From CAZPRY01 sp964589175 (lineage in GTDB: Bacteria > Fidelibacterota > UBA2242): 59,405 bases of DNA. The DNA is taken from positions 1 to 59,405 of the forward strand of contig CAZPRY010000026.1 of the NCBI GenBank assembly GCA_964589175.1. Direction: 5' to 3'. Below the pieces are notes generated by a model that did not search any database, had not been told where the DNA came from, and worked only from the letters and a program-made list of their open reading frames with translations. Below are positions 1 through 9,435 of the stretch, piece after piece. How positions within the stretch are numbered: the stretch's first letter is position 1; every line of letters begins with the position of its first letter. Position numbers and translations under genes: made by a program.

Positions 1-870
1 CTCAACTCGTCTGGAGCTAGCAGCAGTTATTATCCTGGCGATAGCATTTTTGCCTTCACGGGTGCAAATGGCAGTGATTCAAAATGGGCAGGCACCGGTT
101 ATATTCCTACCGTGGCATATAATGATGATGATAACGTGATGGAAGTGGGAGTGCCTCGGATTGCTCTCGAAATGGAAGGGGTGCCGGCCGTAGGCTTGAG
201 ATTCTTGCTTTTGAATGAAAATACGGTTGATTGGTCAAATGAAGGCTACCCAAGCTCATGGGGCAGCGATATTGCCGCTTATCACTATAATGCCAGTATT
301 ACTGTTGATGGTGATCTTTCTGATTGGACTGAGGCAATGCAATTTGATGTGGAGCCAAACCCACTAGAGGATGTCGATGATTATGCTCTTGAAAAGATGG
401 ATATAAAAGATGTGTACGTTGCTCATGATCTGGATAGTATTTACATTCGTATTGACATTAATGAAAACGGGTTATTGAGCGAGCTTGGAACAGATCCTGT
501 TTGTTGGTTTTCATTGTTCCTTGATACGGATATGTGTGATACAACCGGTTTAACCTGGGGTTGGTGGGCACTTGGTGCGGATTATTGGATGGTGCTCAAT
601 ACATCGGGAGCCAGCAGCAGTTATTATCCAGGCGACGGCATTTTTGCCTTCACGGGTGCAAATGGTAGTGATTCCCAATGGGCTATCACCGGTTATACTC
701 CCACTGTAGCCTATAATACCGACGATAATGTTATAGAAGTGGGATTATCAAGAGCCGCTATCGGAGAGGTGGACAAGTTTTATGAGAGCCTGAGATTCTT
801 GATATTGAATGAAAATACGGTTGATTGGTCAAACGAAGGCTACCCGAGCTCTTGGGGCAGCGATACTGCT
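1..870 (+). repeat. 594-bp tandem duplication inside the first gene
   Basis: Bases 1-275 and 595-870 are nearly identical in DNA as well as protein, offset by exactly 594 bp (198 codons, in frame). For example both copies carry atttttgccttcacgggtg and similar gattggtcaaa segments. The third-position agreement suggests a recent duplication or gene conversion. More copies may lie upstream of the window. Confidence 0.85.
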
Positions 871-1236
871 CCGTACTATTTCAGCTCTTTTCCTCCACCG
901 GATACAACAACCGTGGATACGACAACCGGTATTGCTGAGCATGATACTTACATCCCGGAACAGGTAAATCTTCTCGGTAACTATCCAAATCCGTTCAATC
1001 CAAACACTATAATTTCATTCGTACTTGAAAATACCGATAAAATTACTCTTGAGGTTTTTAATCTGCTTGGACAGAAAGTAAGAACTCTTTATTCCGGTAA
1101 CGCCTCAAGAGGCATGAATAATATCGAGTGGGATGGAAAAGACGATTTTGATATGTCCGTTGAATCAGGAGTCTATCTGTATACTTTGACGACAGCAAAC
1201 ACCAGTATGTCAAGCAAAATGATACTCTTGAAATAA
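1..1236 (+). CDS. Secreted T9SS cargo with tandem DW-type (CBM9-like) domains, 5' partial
   Basis: The frame is open from base 1, so the gene begins upstream of the window; the first ATG at 112 lies inside a repeat and is not the start. The visible part holds the end of one repeat and one full repeat of about 198 residues, each containing a GASSSYYPGD segment and ending in NENTVDWSNEGYPSSWGSD. The full repeat opens with VDGDLSDW, typical of carbohydrate-binding family 9-like/DOMON-like beta-sandwiches. A PDTTTVDTTTG linker leads to a C-terminal T9SS type-A sorting domain (NYPNPFNPNT, SGVYLY, KMILLK end). It is probably exported across the outer membrane and surface-attached. Ligand unknown; carbohydrate binding is inferred from the domain type only. 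Confidence 0.8.
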   Translation, partial: LNSSGASSSYYPGDSIFAFTGANGSDSKWAGTGYIPTVAYNDDDNVMEVGVPRIALEMEGVPAVGLRFLLLNENTVDWSNEGYPSSWGSDIAAYHYNASITVDGDLSDWTEAMQFDVEPNPLEDVDDYALEKMDIKDVYVAHDLDSIYIRIDINENGLLSELGTDPVCWFSLFLDTDMCDTTGLTWGWWALGADYWMVLNTSGASSSYYPGDGIFAFTGANGSDSQWAITGYTPTVAYNTDDNVIEVGLSRAAIGEVDKFYESLRFLILNENTVDWSNEGYPSSWGSDTAPYYFSSFPPPDTTTVDTTTGIAEHDTYIPEQVNLLGNYPNPFNPNTIISFVLENTDKITLEVFNLLGQKVRTLYSGNASRGMNNIEWDGKDDFDMSVESGVYLYTLTTANTSMSSKMILLK

Positions 1237-1243
1237 TGTGATT

Positions 1244-1294
1244 ACTCAAAGTTGAGGTTTGCCGGTTTCGTACTGGCAAACCTCAACTTTGGAA
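1244..1294. terminator. Long perfect hairpin after first gene
   Basis: The arms 1247-1263 and 1275-1291 are perfect 17-base reverse complements. The stem can extend inward by three pairs (one G-U) to leave a loop near ttcgt. It lies just after the stop codon at 1236. There is no T-run on either side, so it may be a bidirectional or processing hairpin rather than a classic intrinsic terminator. Confidence 0.6.
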
Positions 1295-1453
1295 GCATTG
1301 AACTAAAGTATTTTTGCCCGGTTCTTTGAAAATGGGAGTTTAAATATCCATCCAAAGAAGATTAATAAGTTTTTTGAAACGGCTATTTATTAAATAAATA
1401 TAGATATATTTAGATATTTGAAGTTTTATCATACAGAATATTTTTATCTATAT

Positions 1454-1669
1454 TAACGTGAGTTTGATGTAAGCAACCAATGTCTTTTGGATAGATAAAA
1501 ACCGTTGAAACTGCCTGCCCCGATATATCGGGGGTTATAGAAATCGGGATGTTTTGAGATAGATCCCGAATTAATTTGGGGATTGCACCCAAATTTTGTA
1601 AAAGGTGAACTGTTTTAACGGTTTCCATTGGTAATTTCCAGAGCGTTATCTTATATCGAACTCACGTTA
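1454..1669. repeat. Intergenic palindromic element with terminal inverted repeats
   Basis: The 556-bp gap 1237-1792 has no convincing gene. Within it an 11-base inverted repeat (taacgtgagtt at 1454-1464, aactcacgtta at 1659-1669) bounds about 216 bp. Inside are three consecutive palindromes: a perfect 16-base one at 1518-1533 (ccccgatatatcgggg), 1544-1550 with 1563-1569, and 1573-1580 with 1588-1595. This is the architecture of a small non-autonomous repeat or a structured RNA. A 72-codon minus-strand frame crosses it but looks like a by-product of the palindromes. Confidence 0.45.
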
Positions 1670-1716
1670 TATTATGATTATATGAGTTTTACCATATTAC
1701 ATAGAGAAAAATGTTA

Positions 1717-1745
1717 TTGTATAGACTGTATTTTTATGATACTGT
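1717..1745 (+). promoter_or_regulatory. Possible promoter for the PorV-like gene
   Basis: TTGTAT at 1717-1722 and TACTGT at 1740-1745 are separated by 17 bp, about 50 bp before the ATG at 1793. The -10 match is weak, so this is only a candidate. Confidence 0.25.
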
Positions 1746-1792
1746 GATTTTTTAAATGAAAAATCATAAAAATAAGGGGAACAGGGGAACAC

Positions 1793-2794
1793 ATGAGATT
1801 TAAAAGTCCAATCACTATCTCCTTGCTGTTGTTACTTCTGTCATTTCCGGATAATAGCTATGCTGTTAAGAAATTAGGACAGACTGGTTTTAAGTGGCTA
1901 TCAATTCCAATTGGAGCTCGTGCAGTCGGAATGGGGAATGCATTTACAGGTATCGATGAAGAATTGACTTCTGTTTTTTGGAATCCTGCTGGTTTAAGTG
2001 CAGTGGAAAAATATAGTATAACATTTTCCAATGTCAAATGGATAGCAGATATCAATCATACTGTATTTGCATCAGCGATCAACTTTGGGAAGTATGGAGT
2101 TCTGGGAATTAATTTTGTCAGCGTGGATTATGGTATATTACATGCCACGATCAGATCTAATAACGACAAAGGCTTTATTGAGATGGGAACATTCTCTCCG
2201 AGAGGAACGGTGGTTGGTGTTGCATACTCACGTAGGATATCAACCAAGTTTTCTTTTGGTGCGGCTTTAAAGTACTGTCATGAAGATTTAGGATCAGCGT
2301 ATGTCAGTTCTTCAGAAAGTGAAAACGGGTATAAGAAAGTAAGTGCAGTTTTGAATATTCCGGCATTTGATTTTGGAACGCTTTTTTATCCGGGTTATAA
2401 GGATCTGAGAATAGGAATGAGTCTGCAGAATTTTTCTCAGGAGAGAAAATATGTGGATGAATCTTTTCCGCTGCCATTGACTTTTAAACTTGGCGTTGCT
2501 ATGGATTTAATAAAGATCTTCCATGAAAATTCGAAGCATACCGTGACTTTTGCCGTTGATGCCGTTCATCCCCGTGAATATCCGGAACGCCTTCATTTAG
2601 GAACAGAATACTGGTACGCCGGTTTAGTCGCTTTAAGAGCTGGCTATAAGATCAATTATGATGAAGAAGATTTTTCTGCCGGTATAGGTCTCAAATATAA
2701 ACTGGCGGGAATTGGATTCAAATTTGACTATGCTTTTAACAACTTTAAGAGCTTCGACGCCGTTCACATCTTTACCATCGGAATTGGTTTATAG
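1793..2794 (+). CDS. PorV/PorQ-family outer membrane protein
   Basis: 333 residues with a signal peptide of about 24 residues (ends NSYA). The mature protein starts with the family signature region: LGQTGFKWLSIPIGARAVGMG followed by NAFTGIDEELTSVFWNPAGLS, typical of PorV/PorQ/UPF0164 barrels related to FadL. In T9SS bacteria such proteins act as an outer-membrane shuttle or companion barrel for surface proteins. It is followed 15 bp later by an IPT/TIG surface protein and then a TonB receptor, so it may serve surface delivery in this module. The aromatic, alternating beta-strand pattern continues to the C-terminus. Confidence 0.8.
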   Translation: MRFKSPITISLLLLLLSFPDNSYAVKKLGQTGFKWLSIPIGARAVGMGNAFTGIDEELTSVFWNPAGLSAVEKYSITFSNVKWIADINHTVFASAINFGKYGVLGINFVSVDYGILHATIRSNNDKGFIEMGTFSPRGTVVGVAYSRRISTKFSFGAALKYCHEDLGSAYVSSSESENGYKKVSAVLNIPAFDFGTLFYPGYKDLRIGMSLQNFSQERKYVDESFPLPLTFKLGVAMDLIKIFHENSKHTVTFAVDAVHPREYPERLHLGTEYWYAGLVALRAGYKINYDEEDFSAGIGLKYKLAGIGFKFDYAFNNFKSFDAVHIFTIGIGL

Positions 2795-2809
2795 AAGGGG
2801 GAGTCAGAG

Positions 2810-4105
2810 ATGAAGCGCATTCTGGGTGTTTCAATTACCTTAATATCGATTATTTTATATATATCCTGCCAGGACAATGTAATTCAATGGAATGATCCCA
2901 ATCCAACTGGTTTATCTGCTGCAGTAATTGATTCAATTGTTCCAAACTCAGGTTTTGGAAAAGAGATAGTAAAAATATACGGTTCGGGTTTTTTAGCGGA
3001 TAAAACTAAAGATATGGTGCTTTTTGGGGGGATTCCGGGCGGAGTACTTGAAGCCAGCGAAACGGAACTTACAGTCGAATTACCTATGATCAATAATAAG
3101 CTTTTGAAAGTTAAAGTTGCCATTCAGGGGAGTGAATTTTGGGGATACTGGACCGAAGAGAAATTGGATACTGCCTCTCAAACCATTACAGATACGCTTG
3201 ATTTTACCTTTAAGCAGGCCGTCACGGTATTTGGCGATTCCATTTACTGGCCTGCCGGAATCACCCTGGGGCTGAATGATAACATCTATTTTATCATCAA
3301 TCAATTATCTCCCCATTGGGCCAAGGGAGTCTACACAATCTCACCCGAAGGAGAAATTGCTCTGTTGAAAAAAACGAATGTTCTGGGAAATATGGTAGTT
3401 GGTCCGGATGATCGGATTTATGCGCCAAATTTGCGTCCAAGTCAGGAAACAGGATGGATCTCCTGGATAGAAATGGATGGATCGACAAGTTTCACAAAGT
3501 ACATCAGAGATGTCGTTCAGCCGGCCTACATTGATATAGATCAGATGAACAACACAATGTATATTGCTAGTTTAGGATTCTACGAAGAAAACACAAATCA
3601 GGTCGAAGATGAAACTGTTACCGAAATTACTGACATAAAAAGTGGCATCTATGAGGTAAAGAATGGAACATCAGATACAGTACGAGTTGCAGACTATTCC
3701 AGAGCTGTAAGTTGTAAGATTCATGACGGATACCTATACGTGACCCAGGTTGGAAATGATGAAGGTGCCGCTGTGATGCGAAATGAAATTCTGGTAGATG
3801 GATTAGGTCCGAATGAAGAAGTCATAACGGAGTATGAAAATATCTACTGTATTGAATTTGATGTTGAAGGTAATATGTATTTTGTTCCGGAAGGTTCAAA
3901 AACTCTTATACAATATAACTTAACTGACAAATCGGCTGTAGAGTTTTATAGAGATGATATAGTTGAGACGGCGAATTTCATGTGCTGGTCAGGAGAATCG
4001 CTTTATCTGGTATATTCCAACGCCCCCTCAGATCCCGCGGTCTCCCAATCCGATAGTCCCGGACGGATTCAAAAAGTGGTTATCGGGATCGCGGGTGCGG
4101 AGTAA
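2810..4105 (+). CDS. IPT/TIG-domain surface lipoprotein with beta-propeller-like region
   Basis: 431 residues. The N-terminus is a short hydrophobic leader ending ILYISC, so Cys20 fits a lipobox. Residues about 40-115 form an IPT/TIG immunoglobulin-like domain (IDSIVPNSGFGKEIVKIYGSGF). The rest has repeated short strands with GLNDNIYFI and VVGPDDRIYAPN motifs, as in NHL/SMP-30-type beta-propellers. In Bacteroidota such IPT/NHL lipoproteins are often partners of SusC-like receptors and bind glycans at the cell surface. It sits between the PorV-like barrel and the TonB receptor in one transcription unit. A GGGGGAG-type ribosome site precedes the ATG. Confidence 0.7.
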   Translation: MKRILGVSITLISIILYISCQDNVIQWNDPNPTGLSAAVIDSIVPNSGFGKEIVKIYGSGFLADKTKDMVLFGGIPGGVLEASETELTVELPMINNKLLKVKVAIQGSEFWGYWTEEKLDTASQTITDTLDFTFKQAVTVFGDSIYWPAGITLGLNDNIYFIINQLSPHWAKGVYTISPEGEIALLKKTNVLGNMVVGPDDRIYAPNLRPSQETGWISWIEMDGSTSFTKYIRDVVQPAYIDIDQMNNTMYIASLGFYEENTNQVEDETVTEITDIKSGIYEVKNGTSDTVRVADYSRAVSCKIHDGYLYVTQVGNDEGAAVMRNEILVDGLGPNEEVITEYENIYCIEFDVEGNMYFVPEGSKTLIQYNLTDKSAVEFYRDDIVETANFMCWSGESLYLVYSNAPSDPAVSQSDSPGRIQKVVIGIAGAE

Positions 4106-4195
4106 AAATGGACAGATTACTCGACTATTTAGATCGTTCTGATGAACCTGTCCTGAGACGCAAAAATGAGATAAACTTTTATTGTTGAGGTTTCT

Positions 4196-7100
4196 ATGAC
4201 GAGACAAAAAGTGCTCAACGTTCATGTAATTGCTTTGTCGATATGCCTGTTGATAATTTCGATTCCCGTATATGCTGCGACGACCGGGAAAATCGCCGGC
4301 TCGATTATCGATTCCCAAACGGGTGCATTGCTTCCGGGAGCAAATGTCTTTATCGACGCAAAGTGGATTGATGATGAGGAAGCGAAGATTCCGACCGTGT
4401 TTGGAGCGGCATCGGATTATCAAGGGGATTATTACATTATTAATATCAGTCCGGGCACTTATACAGTTGTCTGCCAGATGATCGGTTATGCTACGCGAAA
4501 AATTGAGAAAGTGCTGGTCTATAGCAACCGCACGACCAGCGTAGATTTTGAGATGTCTCAATCGACCCTGGAGATGGAAGAAGTCGTGGTAACCGCCCAG
4601 AGAGAGGTTATTAAGCAAGATGTCTCGGCGAGTAAATATTATATCACAGCGGAAAAAGTCGAGTCCCTGCCGCTGGAAGGATTGGACGAAGTCATTGCCA
4701 CTCAGGTGGGCATCAGTGTCAGTTCCGCGTCGAGTGGTTCCGGCTTCAGTATCAGGGGCGGAGACATCAGTGAGACCGAGGTCATTGTTGACGGTATGTC
4801 TTTGATGAACGAGAGAACCCAGGTAGCAATTTCAAGTATCAACATGACCGCAGTCGATGAGATAGAGGTATTAACCGGAGGGTTCGATGCGGAATATGGA
4901 AACATCCGTTCCGGTGTGATTAATATTACCACAAAGGAAGATTTCAATTCTTTCTCTTTCAGAGGCGATTTTCGGATGAGTCCACCGGCTAAAAAACATT
5001 TCGGCCCAAGCCCGTTTTCACCGCAGGGTCCGTTCTGGAAGGTTTATGCGGGCGAAAAAGCGTTTACCGGGGTCATGCGGGAAGATGTGGAATCAGGTGG
5101 CTACCCATTTGAATTTTCAGGTTGGAATCAGGTCGCGATCAACAATGCCAAAGACAATGTCCCCAGTAATGATTATACGCCGCAGGAGGCGCTTGAGATA
5201 TGGAAGTGGCGACATCGGAATATTGAATATGCCAATCAACCGGACTATGTTGCCGATTTTACTTTCTCCGGTCCAACTCCTTTTAAGAAAATCGGATATA
5301 TGTTTTCACAGAGATATGAGAACACCCAGTATTATATGCCGCTAAGCCGAAAGGCATACACGAATTCCGTGACTCAGTTTAAGCTGATCTATTCTCCATC
5401 GGACAAATTAAAAATCCGCTTTAATAATCTGTATAATTACGAAGATGGTACCGGAGGAATTAGCGGTGGATATACTCCGTCCAAATCAATGTTCAATGGT
5501 TCCCGGCAATCGGTAGTCAGCATGTCCTATCTGGCCAATGATCCGAAAAATCTATTCCTGGAAAGTACGTATAATCCAATTCAGAATTATTCCTATGTGA
5601 GCAGTATTGCGTTGTCCTACATCTTTTCGAAATCAACCTATCTTAATTTATGGGCAGAAATGTTCTATGACAGGGTAGTACAGGAACCGATTTATAGCAG
5701 GGATACAACCGGAATCAAGAAAATTGGAAATGTATGGTACGATGAAACGCCGAAGGGTCAGCCGGATTCATACGGCGAGCAGTGGGATCAATTTAATCAG
5801 TGTAATTTTGGTGGTCTCGGACGCGGTCAAAACCACTCTCAGTATAAAAGATTAAAATTATCGGGCAGTATCGTATCGCAGATCAATAAATATAATCATT
5901 TGAAGAGTGGCTTTGAGCTAATGATCAACCGATTTGAAGAGAGAGAACTCTTCAACATGGGTGGGAATATCTACCCACGCGATCAGATGCCTTCGCAATA
6001 TTTCTATTATACATCGACGCCTATGCGAGCGAGTGTCTACATTCAGGATAAATTAGAGTTCGAGGGAATGATTGCTAATGTAGGCTTGAGGATGGATTAC
6101 TATACCCCAAATGAAAATCCGTTCGATCTTTCCGATCCGTTTAACACCCCACTCGAGGCGAGCTATTATCAACAAATGGGAACTTTTGATTCTTTACGTG
6201 TAAACAAGAAAACCGGGAAAGTAAAATTCAGTCCAAGAGTAGGTATTTCCCATCCAATTTCTGAGAGGTCAAAGATTTATTTTAACTACGGACATTTTTA
6301 CCAAATTCCGGATAAGAGTTATTATTTCAATGTTGCTCCTGAAGGCTCAGGTCATTTAAATCTCATTCCGAATTTGCTCTTGGATTGGCCGAAGACGATT
6401 CAGTACGAGGTCGGTTACGAACATAATATTGCAAATCAGTTTTTACTTCACCTCGGCGCTTATTATAAAGATGTTTCTAATGAGGTCGTAGAGTTGGATA
6501 TCAGGAGCGGTCAGCTGGGTACAGGTACAGTTCAAGCCACGACATGGAGCAACAATCAATACAGGGATATCCGCGGAATCGAATTGAGATTTGAGAAAAA
6601 TCAGGGTAGATATTTTACTTCGTATGCAAATTTTGAATATTCGGTCTGGAGTACGGGCCGCACCGGTTTATTCGGGATCTATCAAGATCAGCAGCTGATG
6701 CAGGAACAACGCAACAGATATGATCAACAACGGTCTTTCCCGGCGCCATCACTCCAGTTGAATGTTGAATTTCATACTCCCTCAAATTTTGGTCCCAATT
6801 TCCTGGGAGGGTATCCGCTCGGCGCATGGCGCACAAGCGCTATTTATGGCTGGTCGGATGGCGGAATGGCACTCTATGACGCAGATGCGCCGCTGAGCGA
6901 TCGACACTGGATGGAATTTACCGACTGGTCAAACACCGACCTGATGATCCAAAAAGTGATCAAAATGAAAAGTGTAAAACTGACCCTGTATTCTCAAATC
7001 ACGAATCTTTTCAACCAGAAACGATTGTATAATGTACAAGATATTGAGTATAAATCCTCTCTCCATTTACCCTGGGAAACCGGTGAGCAGCACGGGAACG

Positions 7101-7207
7101 ATAAGTACGGTGACTATAAACAGGATTACTTGAAATTAGGATGGTATTCCTGGACCCAGTTCCTGAATCCCAGGGATTTCTTTATGGGATTGCGTATTTC
7201 ATTCTAA
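4196..7207 (+). CDS. TonB-dependent outer membrane receptor with CarboxypepD_reg domain
   Basis: 1003 residues. Signal peptide about 1-27 (IPVYA), then a carboxypeptidase-regulatory-like domain (GKIAGSIIDSQTGALLPGAN...), then MEEVVVTAQ and a plug domain with SGFSIRGGD, VIVDGMSL, VDEIEVLTGGFDAEYGN and RSGVINITTK. The remaining about 750 residues are a 22-strand-type barrel ending in the aromatic MGLRISF. Such receptors import ligands too large for porins, using TonB/ExbBD energy. No SusD homologue is adjacent; the IPT/TIG lipoprotein and the 705-residue protein downstream may fill that role. The substrate is unknown, although the following carbohydrate genes suggest a glycan. Confidence 0.88.
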   Translation: MTRQKVLNVHVIALSICLLIISIPVYAATTGKIAGSIIDSQTGALLPGANVFIDAKWIDDEEAKIPTVFGAASDYQGDYYIINISPGTYTVVCQMIGYATRKIEKVLVYSNRTTSVDFEMSQSTLEMEEVVVTAQREVIKQDVSASKYYITAEKVESLPLEGLDEVIATQVGISVSSASSGSGFSIRGGDISETEVIVDGMSLMNERTQVAISSINMTAVDEIEVLTGGFDAEYGNIRSGVINITTKEDFNSFSFRGDFRMSPPAKKHFGPSPFSPQGPFWKVYAGEKAFTGVMREDVESGGYPFEFSGWNQVAINNAKDNVPSNDYTPQEALEIWKWRHRNIEYANQPDYVADFTFSGPTPFKKIGYMFSQRYENTQYYMPLSRKAYTNSVTQFKLIYSPSDKLKIRFNNLYNYEDGTGGISGGYTPSKSMFNGSRQSVVSMSYLANDPKNLFLESTYNPIQNYSYVSSIALSYIFSKSTYLNLWAEMFYDRVVQEPIYSRDTTGIKKIGNVWYDETPKGQPDSYGEQWDQFNQCNFGGLGRGQNHSQYKRLKLSGSIVSQINKYNHLKSGFELMINRFEERELFNMGGNIYPRDQMPSQYFYYTSTPMRASVYIQDKLEFEGMIANVGLRMDYYTPNENPFDLSDPFNTPLEASYYQQMGTFDSLRVNKKTGKVKFSPRVGISHPISERSKIYFNYGHFYQIPDKSYYFNVAPEGSGHLNLIPNLLLDWPKTIQYEVGYEHNIANQFLLHLGAYYKDVSNEVVELDIRSGQLGTGTVQATTWSNNQYRDIRGIELRFEKNQGRYFTSYANFEYSVWSTGRTGLFGIYQDQQLMQEQRNRYDQQRSFPAPSLQLNVEFHTPSNFGPNFLGGYPLGAWRTSAIYGWSDGGMALYDADAPLSDRHWMEFTDWSNTDLMIQKVIKMKSVKLTLYSQITNLFNQKRLYNVQDIEYKSSLHLPWETGEQHGNDKYGDYKQDYLKLGWYSWTQFLNPRDFFMGLRISF

Positions 7208-7269
7208 TTGTCCTATGATAAAAGCTCTAGCGGAGAAAGAGATGATATGGACCTAAAAATGGAGTTGGT

Positions 7270-9387
7270 ATGATAAAGAAGCACAGATTTGTGAGAATTG
7301 TCCGATTCTTAACTATAGCATTCGTCATCATGTGTTTCGGTGCGCTTTTGGGTCAACAAAAAAATACGAATAGCCGTTTTCATGATCTGGGGACTTTGAT
7401 GTGGCGGGTCGACCCCTTTCTATTCCTTGACACTTCCGGTCCGGTACAGAAACCGATCGCAAGCTGGCCGCAGGGCGTGTATGATTCCGAAAACTGTCAA
7501 TTTTGGTGGTTCGTGGTTATGCCGGAGTCGTATACCGATTCGACTGGCACCGTCCGTATAAAAGAACGTGCCGACGGTGGCCTGAGTCCGAGTGTCAGCC
7601 CAGAACTGGCGAATCGCGGATGGCCATGGGGTATTTATGAATATCGGCGCTATGCTCCGCCGTCTGTGCTGGTGAATGGGATTGATGATACCTATGATTT
7701 CACCGGAGAAATCGACACAGAAATTCACTCCGATATAAAAACCGTTGTTCGGATGAAGAGCAGTCCGGGCTTCTGGCTCACCTTCACGACCTATTCTTTC
7801 GCAAATCAGTATCACGACGATTATGTCATCCATCGGATCGACGCCAAATATACAGGTAATTGGGATAGTTTTGACGACGACAACCTGGATTTGCCGGAGC
7901 AAGACCTGAAAAATGTGTGGTTTGCTGTCGGGTATTGCATGATTCCGAGTTTTGCCGGTCAAAAGGAGATCTTGGGCTGGCGTTGGGGGGGCGACGCCCA
8001 CGACGACTGGATGGACTGGGAGATGAGATCACCGTTATATCCCAGTGGCCTGGATGGGGAACGGGATGAACTTTTATTGATCTGGGGAAGAGATGGAGAT
8101 GAACAGAAAGATGTGTCCGAGTTAGAACCCGGTGGGCGCTATTTCGATCATACCGGCGATCCCAGTTTTATCCATGAAGTAAAAGGTCAGTTTTTATCCT
8201 ATCAATATCCCGGCTATACCATGTTGCACGCGGACAAAAGCGTCAATGATCACTCTGATGATCCGGAACAACCGAGGACGTTGGCGATAGCCGGTATTTT
8301 TGAGGTTTGGCCTGGAACCTACGGAAGTCTGGGGGATTATGACTTTTTCACTTCCGGTGAAAAACAGCACCCTCCAGCAGAGGAAAGTGATCCCGATTGG
8401 AAAAAAGGCGATCATATGTTTATGGGAGTCGGACCCTATGATTTCTCCATAGGTGATAGCATCAGCTTCGTCTGGTCGGTCGGCGTGGGTGGGGCCCCAT
8501 ACGATAGTACTGTTACAAAGGGCGCTGAATGGCTGAAATGGTACCGGGGTGAACCGGGTGCCACTTTCGATGATGAGGCAAAGAAGGAATTTCTGAGTCA
8601 GGGACTTGATTCTTTGTATGAATATCTAAGCCGATCGCGTTGGGCCTGGGATAAAATCAGTCGCGGAGAGCAGATTCCCGCACCGCTGCCCTCACCGAAT
8701 CTGTCGGTGAGCAACGGCGGCGGTTTTATTCATCTCGAATGGGAGGATATGCGGGAAGTACCCGATCCGGTCACCGGAGTTCCGGATTTGGATCATTATA
8801 ACATTTATCGTAAGAGAGGAGCCTACCTCGTTAATTTCAAGGAAGATGAATTCGGCAAAGGAATCAATTATAGACTACTTGCTGAAGTACCGAAAGACAT
8901 AACTGAATATCGCGATACAACAGCCGTTCGCGGTGAGAGTTACCATTACTATGTGACCGCAGTTGATGATGGCACTCAGAATGATGGGTTATTCGCCGGA
9001 ACTCAGTTGGAGAGCTCACACTTTTCGAATCGGACAAAATCACCTGCGGTCGCATTTAAAGCGGCGCCGTTACACGTGGATAGCGTGAGGGTTGTTCCCA
9101 ATCCGTATACCATTTCCGGTGGCGACCTGAACTTTACGGGAGAGAACAACAAACTGCTCTTCGTCGGGCTTCCGGCTTTTTGTACGGTCAGTATCTATAA
9201 TACGACCGGCGATCTGATAAAGCGTTTCCGGCACACAACGGGAAGCAGTGATGAATCCTGGGACCAGCTCTCAACATCGAATCAGCGGATTGCCAGCGGT
9301 GTGTATGTTTTGCATTTGACGGATTGTAAAAGACTGGATGATACGAAGTTGCCAGACGTTGTCGAAAAGTTCGTCATTATCCGATGA
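7270..9387 (+). CDS. Large secreted surface protein with FN3 domain and sorting-like C-terminus
   Basis: 705 residues with an N-terminal signal sequence (ends about residue 30, GALLG). The first about 450 residues are an unrecognised beta-rich domain with many Trp/Gly and Asp-rich segments (DGDEQKDVS). Residues about 475-600 look like a fibronectin type III module (PNLSVSNGGGFIHLEWED, LDHYNIYRKRG, YYVTAVDD). The C-terminal about 90 residues (RVVPNPY, TTGDLIKRF, ASGVYVLHL) resemble the FlgD/T9SS sorting fold but with VPNPY instead of YPNPFN. It is a clear paralogue of the protein at 19767-21848. It is the last gene of the PorV-TonB module; a glycan-binding or SusD-like role is inference. Confidence 0.65.
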   Translation: MIKKHRFVRIVRFLTIAFVIMCFGALLGQQKNTNSRFHDLGTLMWRVDPFLFLDTSGPVQKPIASWPQGVYDSENCQFWWFVVMPESYTDSTGTVRIKERADGGLSPSVSPELANRGWPWGIYEYRRYAPPSVLVNGIDDTYDFTGEIDTEIHSDIKTVVRMKSSPGFWLTFTTYSFANQYHDDYVIHRIDAKYTGNWDSFDDDNLDLPEQDLKNVWFAVGYCMIPSFAGQKEILGWRWGGDAHDDWMDWEMRSPLYPSGLDGERDELLLIWGRDGDEQKDVSELEPGGRYFDHTGDPSFIHEVKGQFLSYQYPGYTMLHADKSVNDHSDDPEQPRTLAIAGIFEVWPGTYGSLGDYDFFTSGEKQHPPAEESDPDWKKGDHMFMGVGPYDFSIGDSISFVWSVGVGGAPYDSTVTKGAEWLKWYRGEPGATFDDEAKKEFLSQGLDSLYEYLSRSRWAWDKISRGEQIPAPLPSPNLSVSNGGGFIHLEWEDMREVPDPVTGVPDLDHYNIYRKRGAYLVNFKEDEFGKGINYRLLAEVPKDITEYRDTTAVRGESYHYYVTAVDDGTQNDGLFAGTQLESSHFSNRTKSPAVAFKAAPLHVDSVRVVPNPYTISGGDLNFTGENNKLLFVGLPAFCTVSIYNTTGDLIKRFRHTTGSSDESWDQLSTSNQRIASGVYVLHLTDCKRLDDTKLPDVVEKFVIIR

Positions 9388-9435
9388 TAATATAGCGGTA
9401 ATAGAAACGGTAATAATGCTAGAAATGAAATACTT

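Noticed and set aside
1410..1628. 72-codon minus-strand frame in the first gap
   Set aside because: It spans the palindromic element, has no ribosome site and its sequence follows the inverted repeats; more likely a by-product than a gene.
4028..4618. 196-codon minus-strand frame opposite the TonB receptor
   Set aside because: Antisense to a strongly supported receptor gene; no known motifs and no ribosome site.
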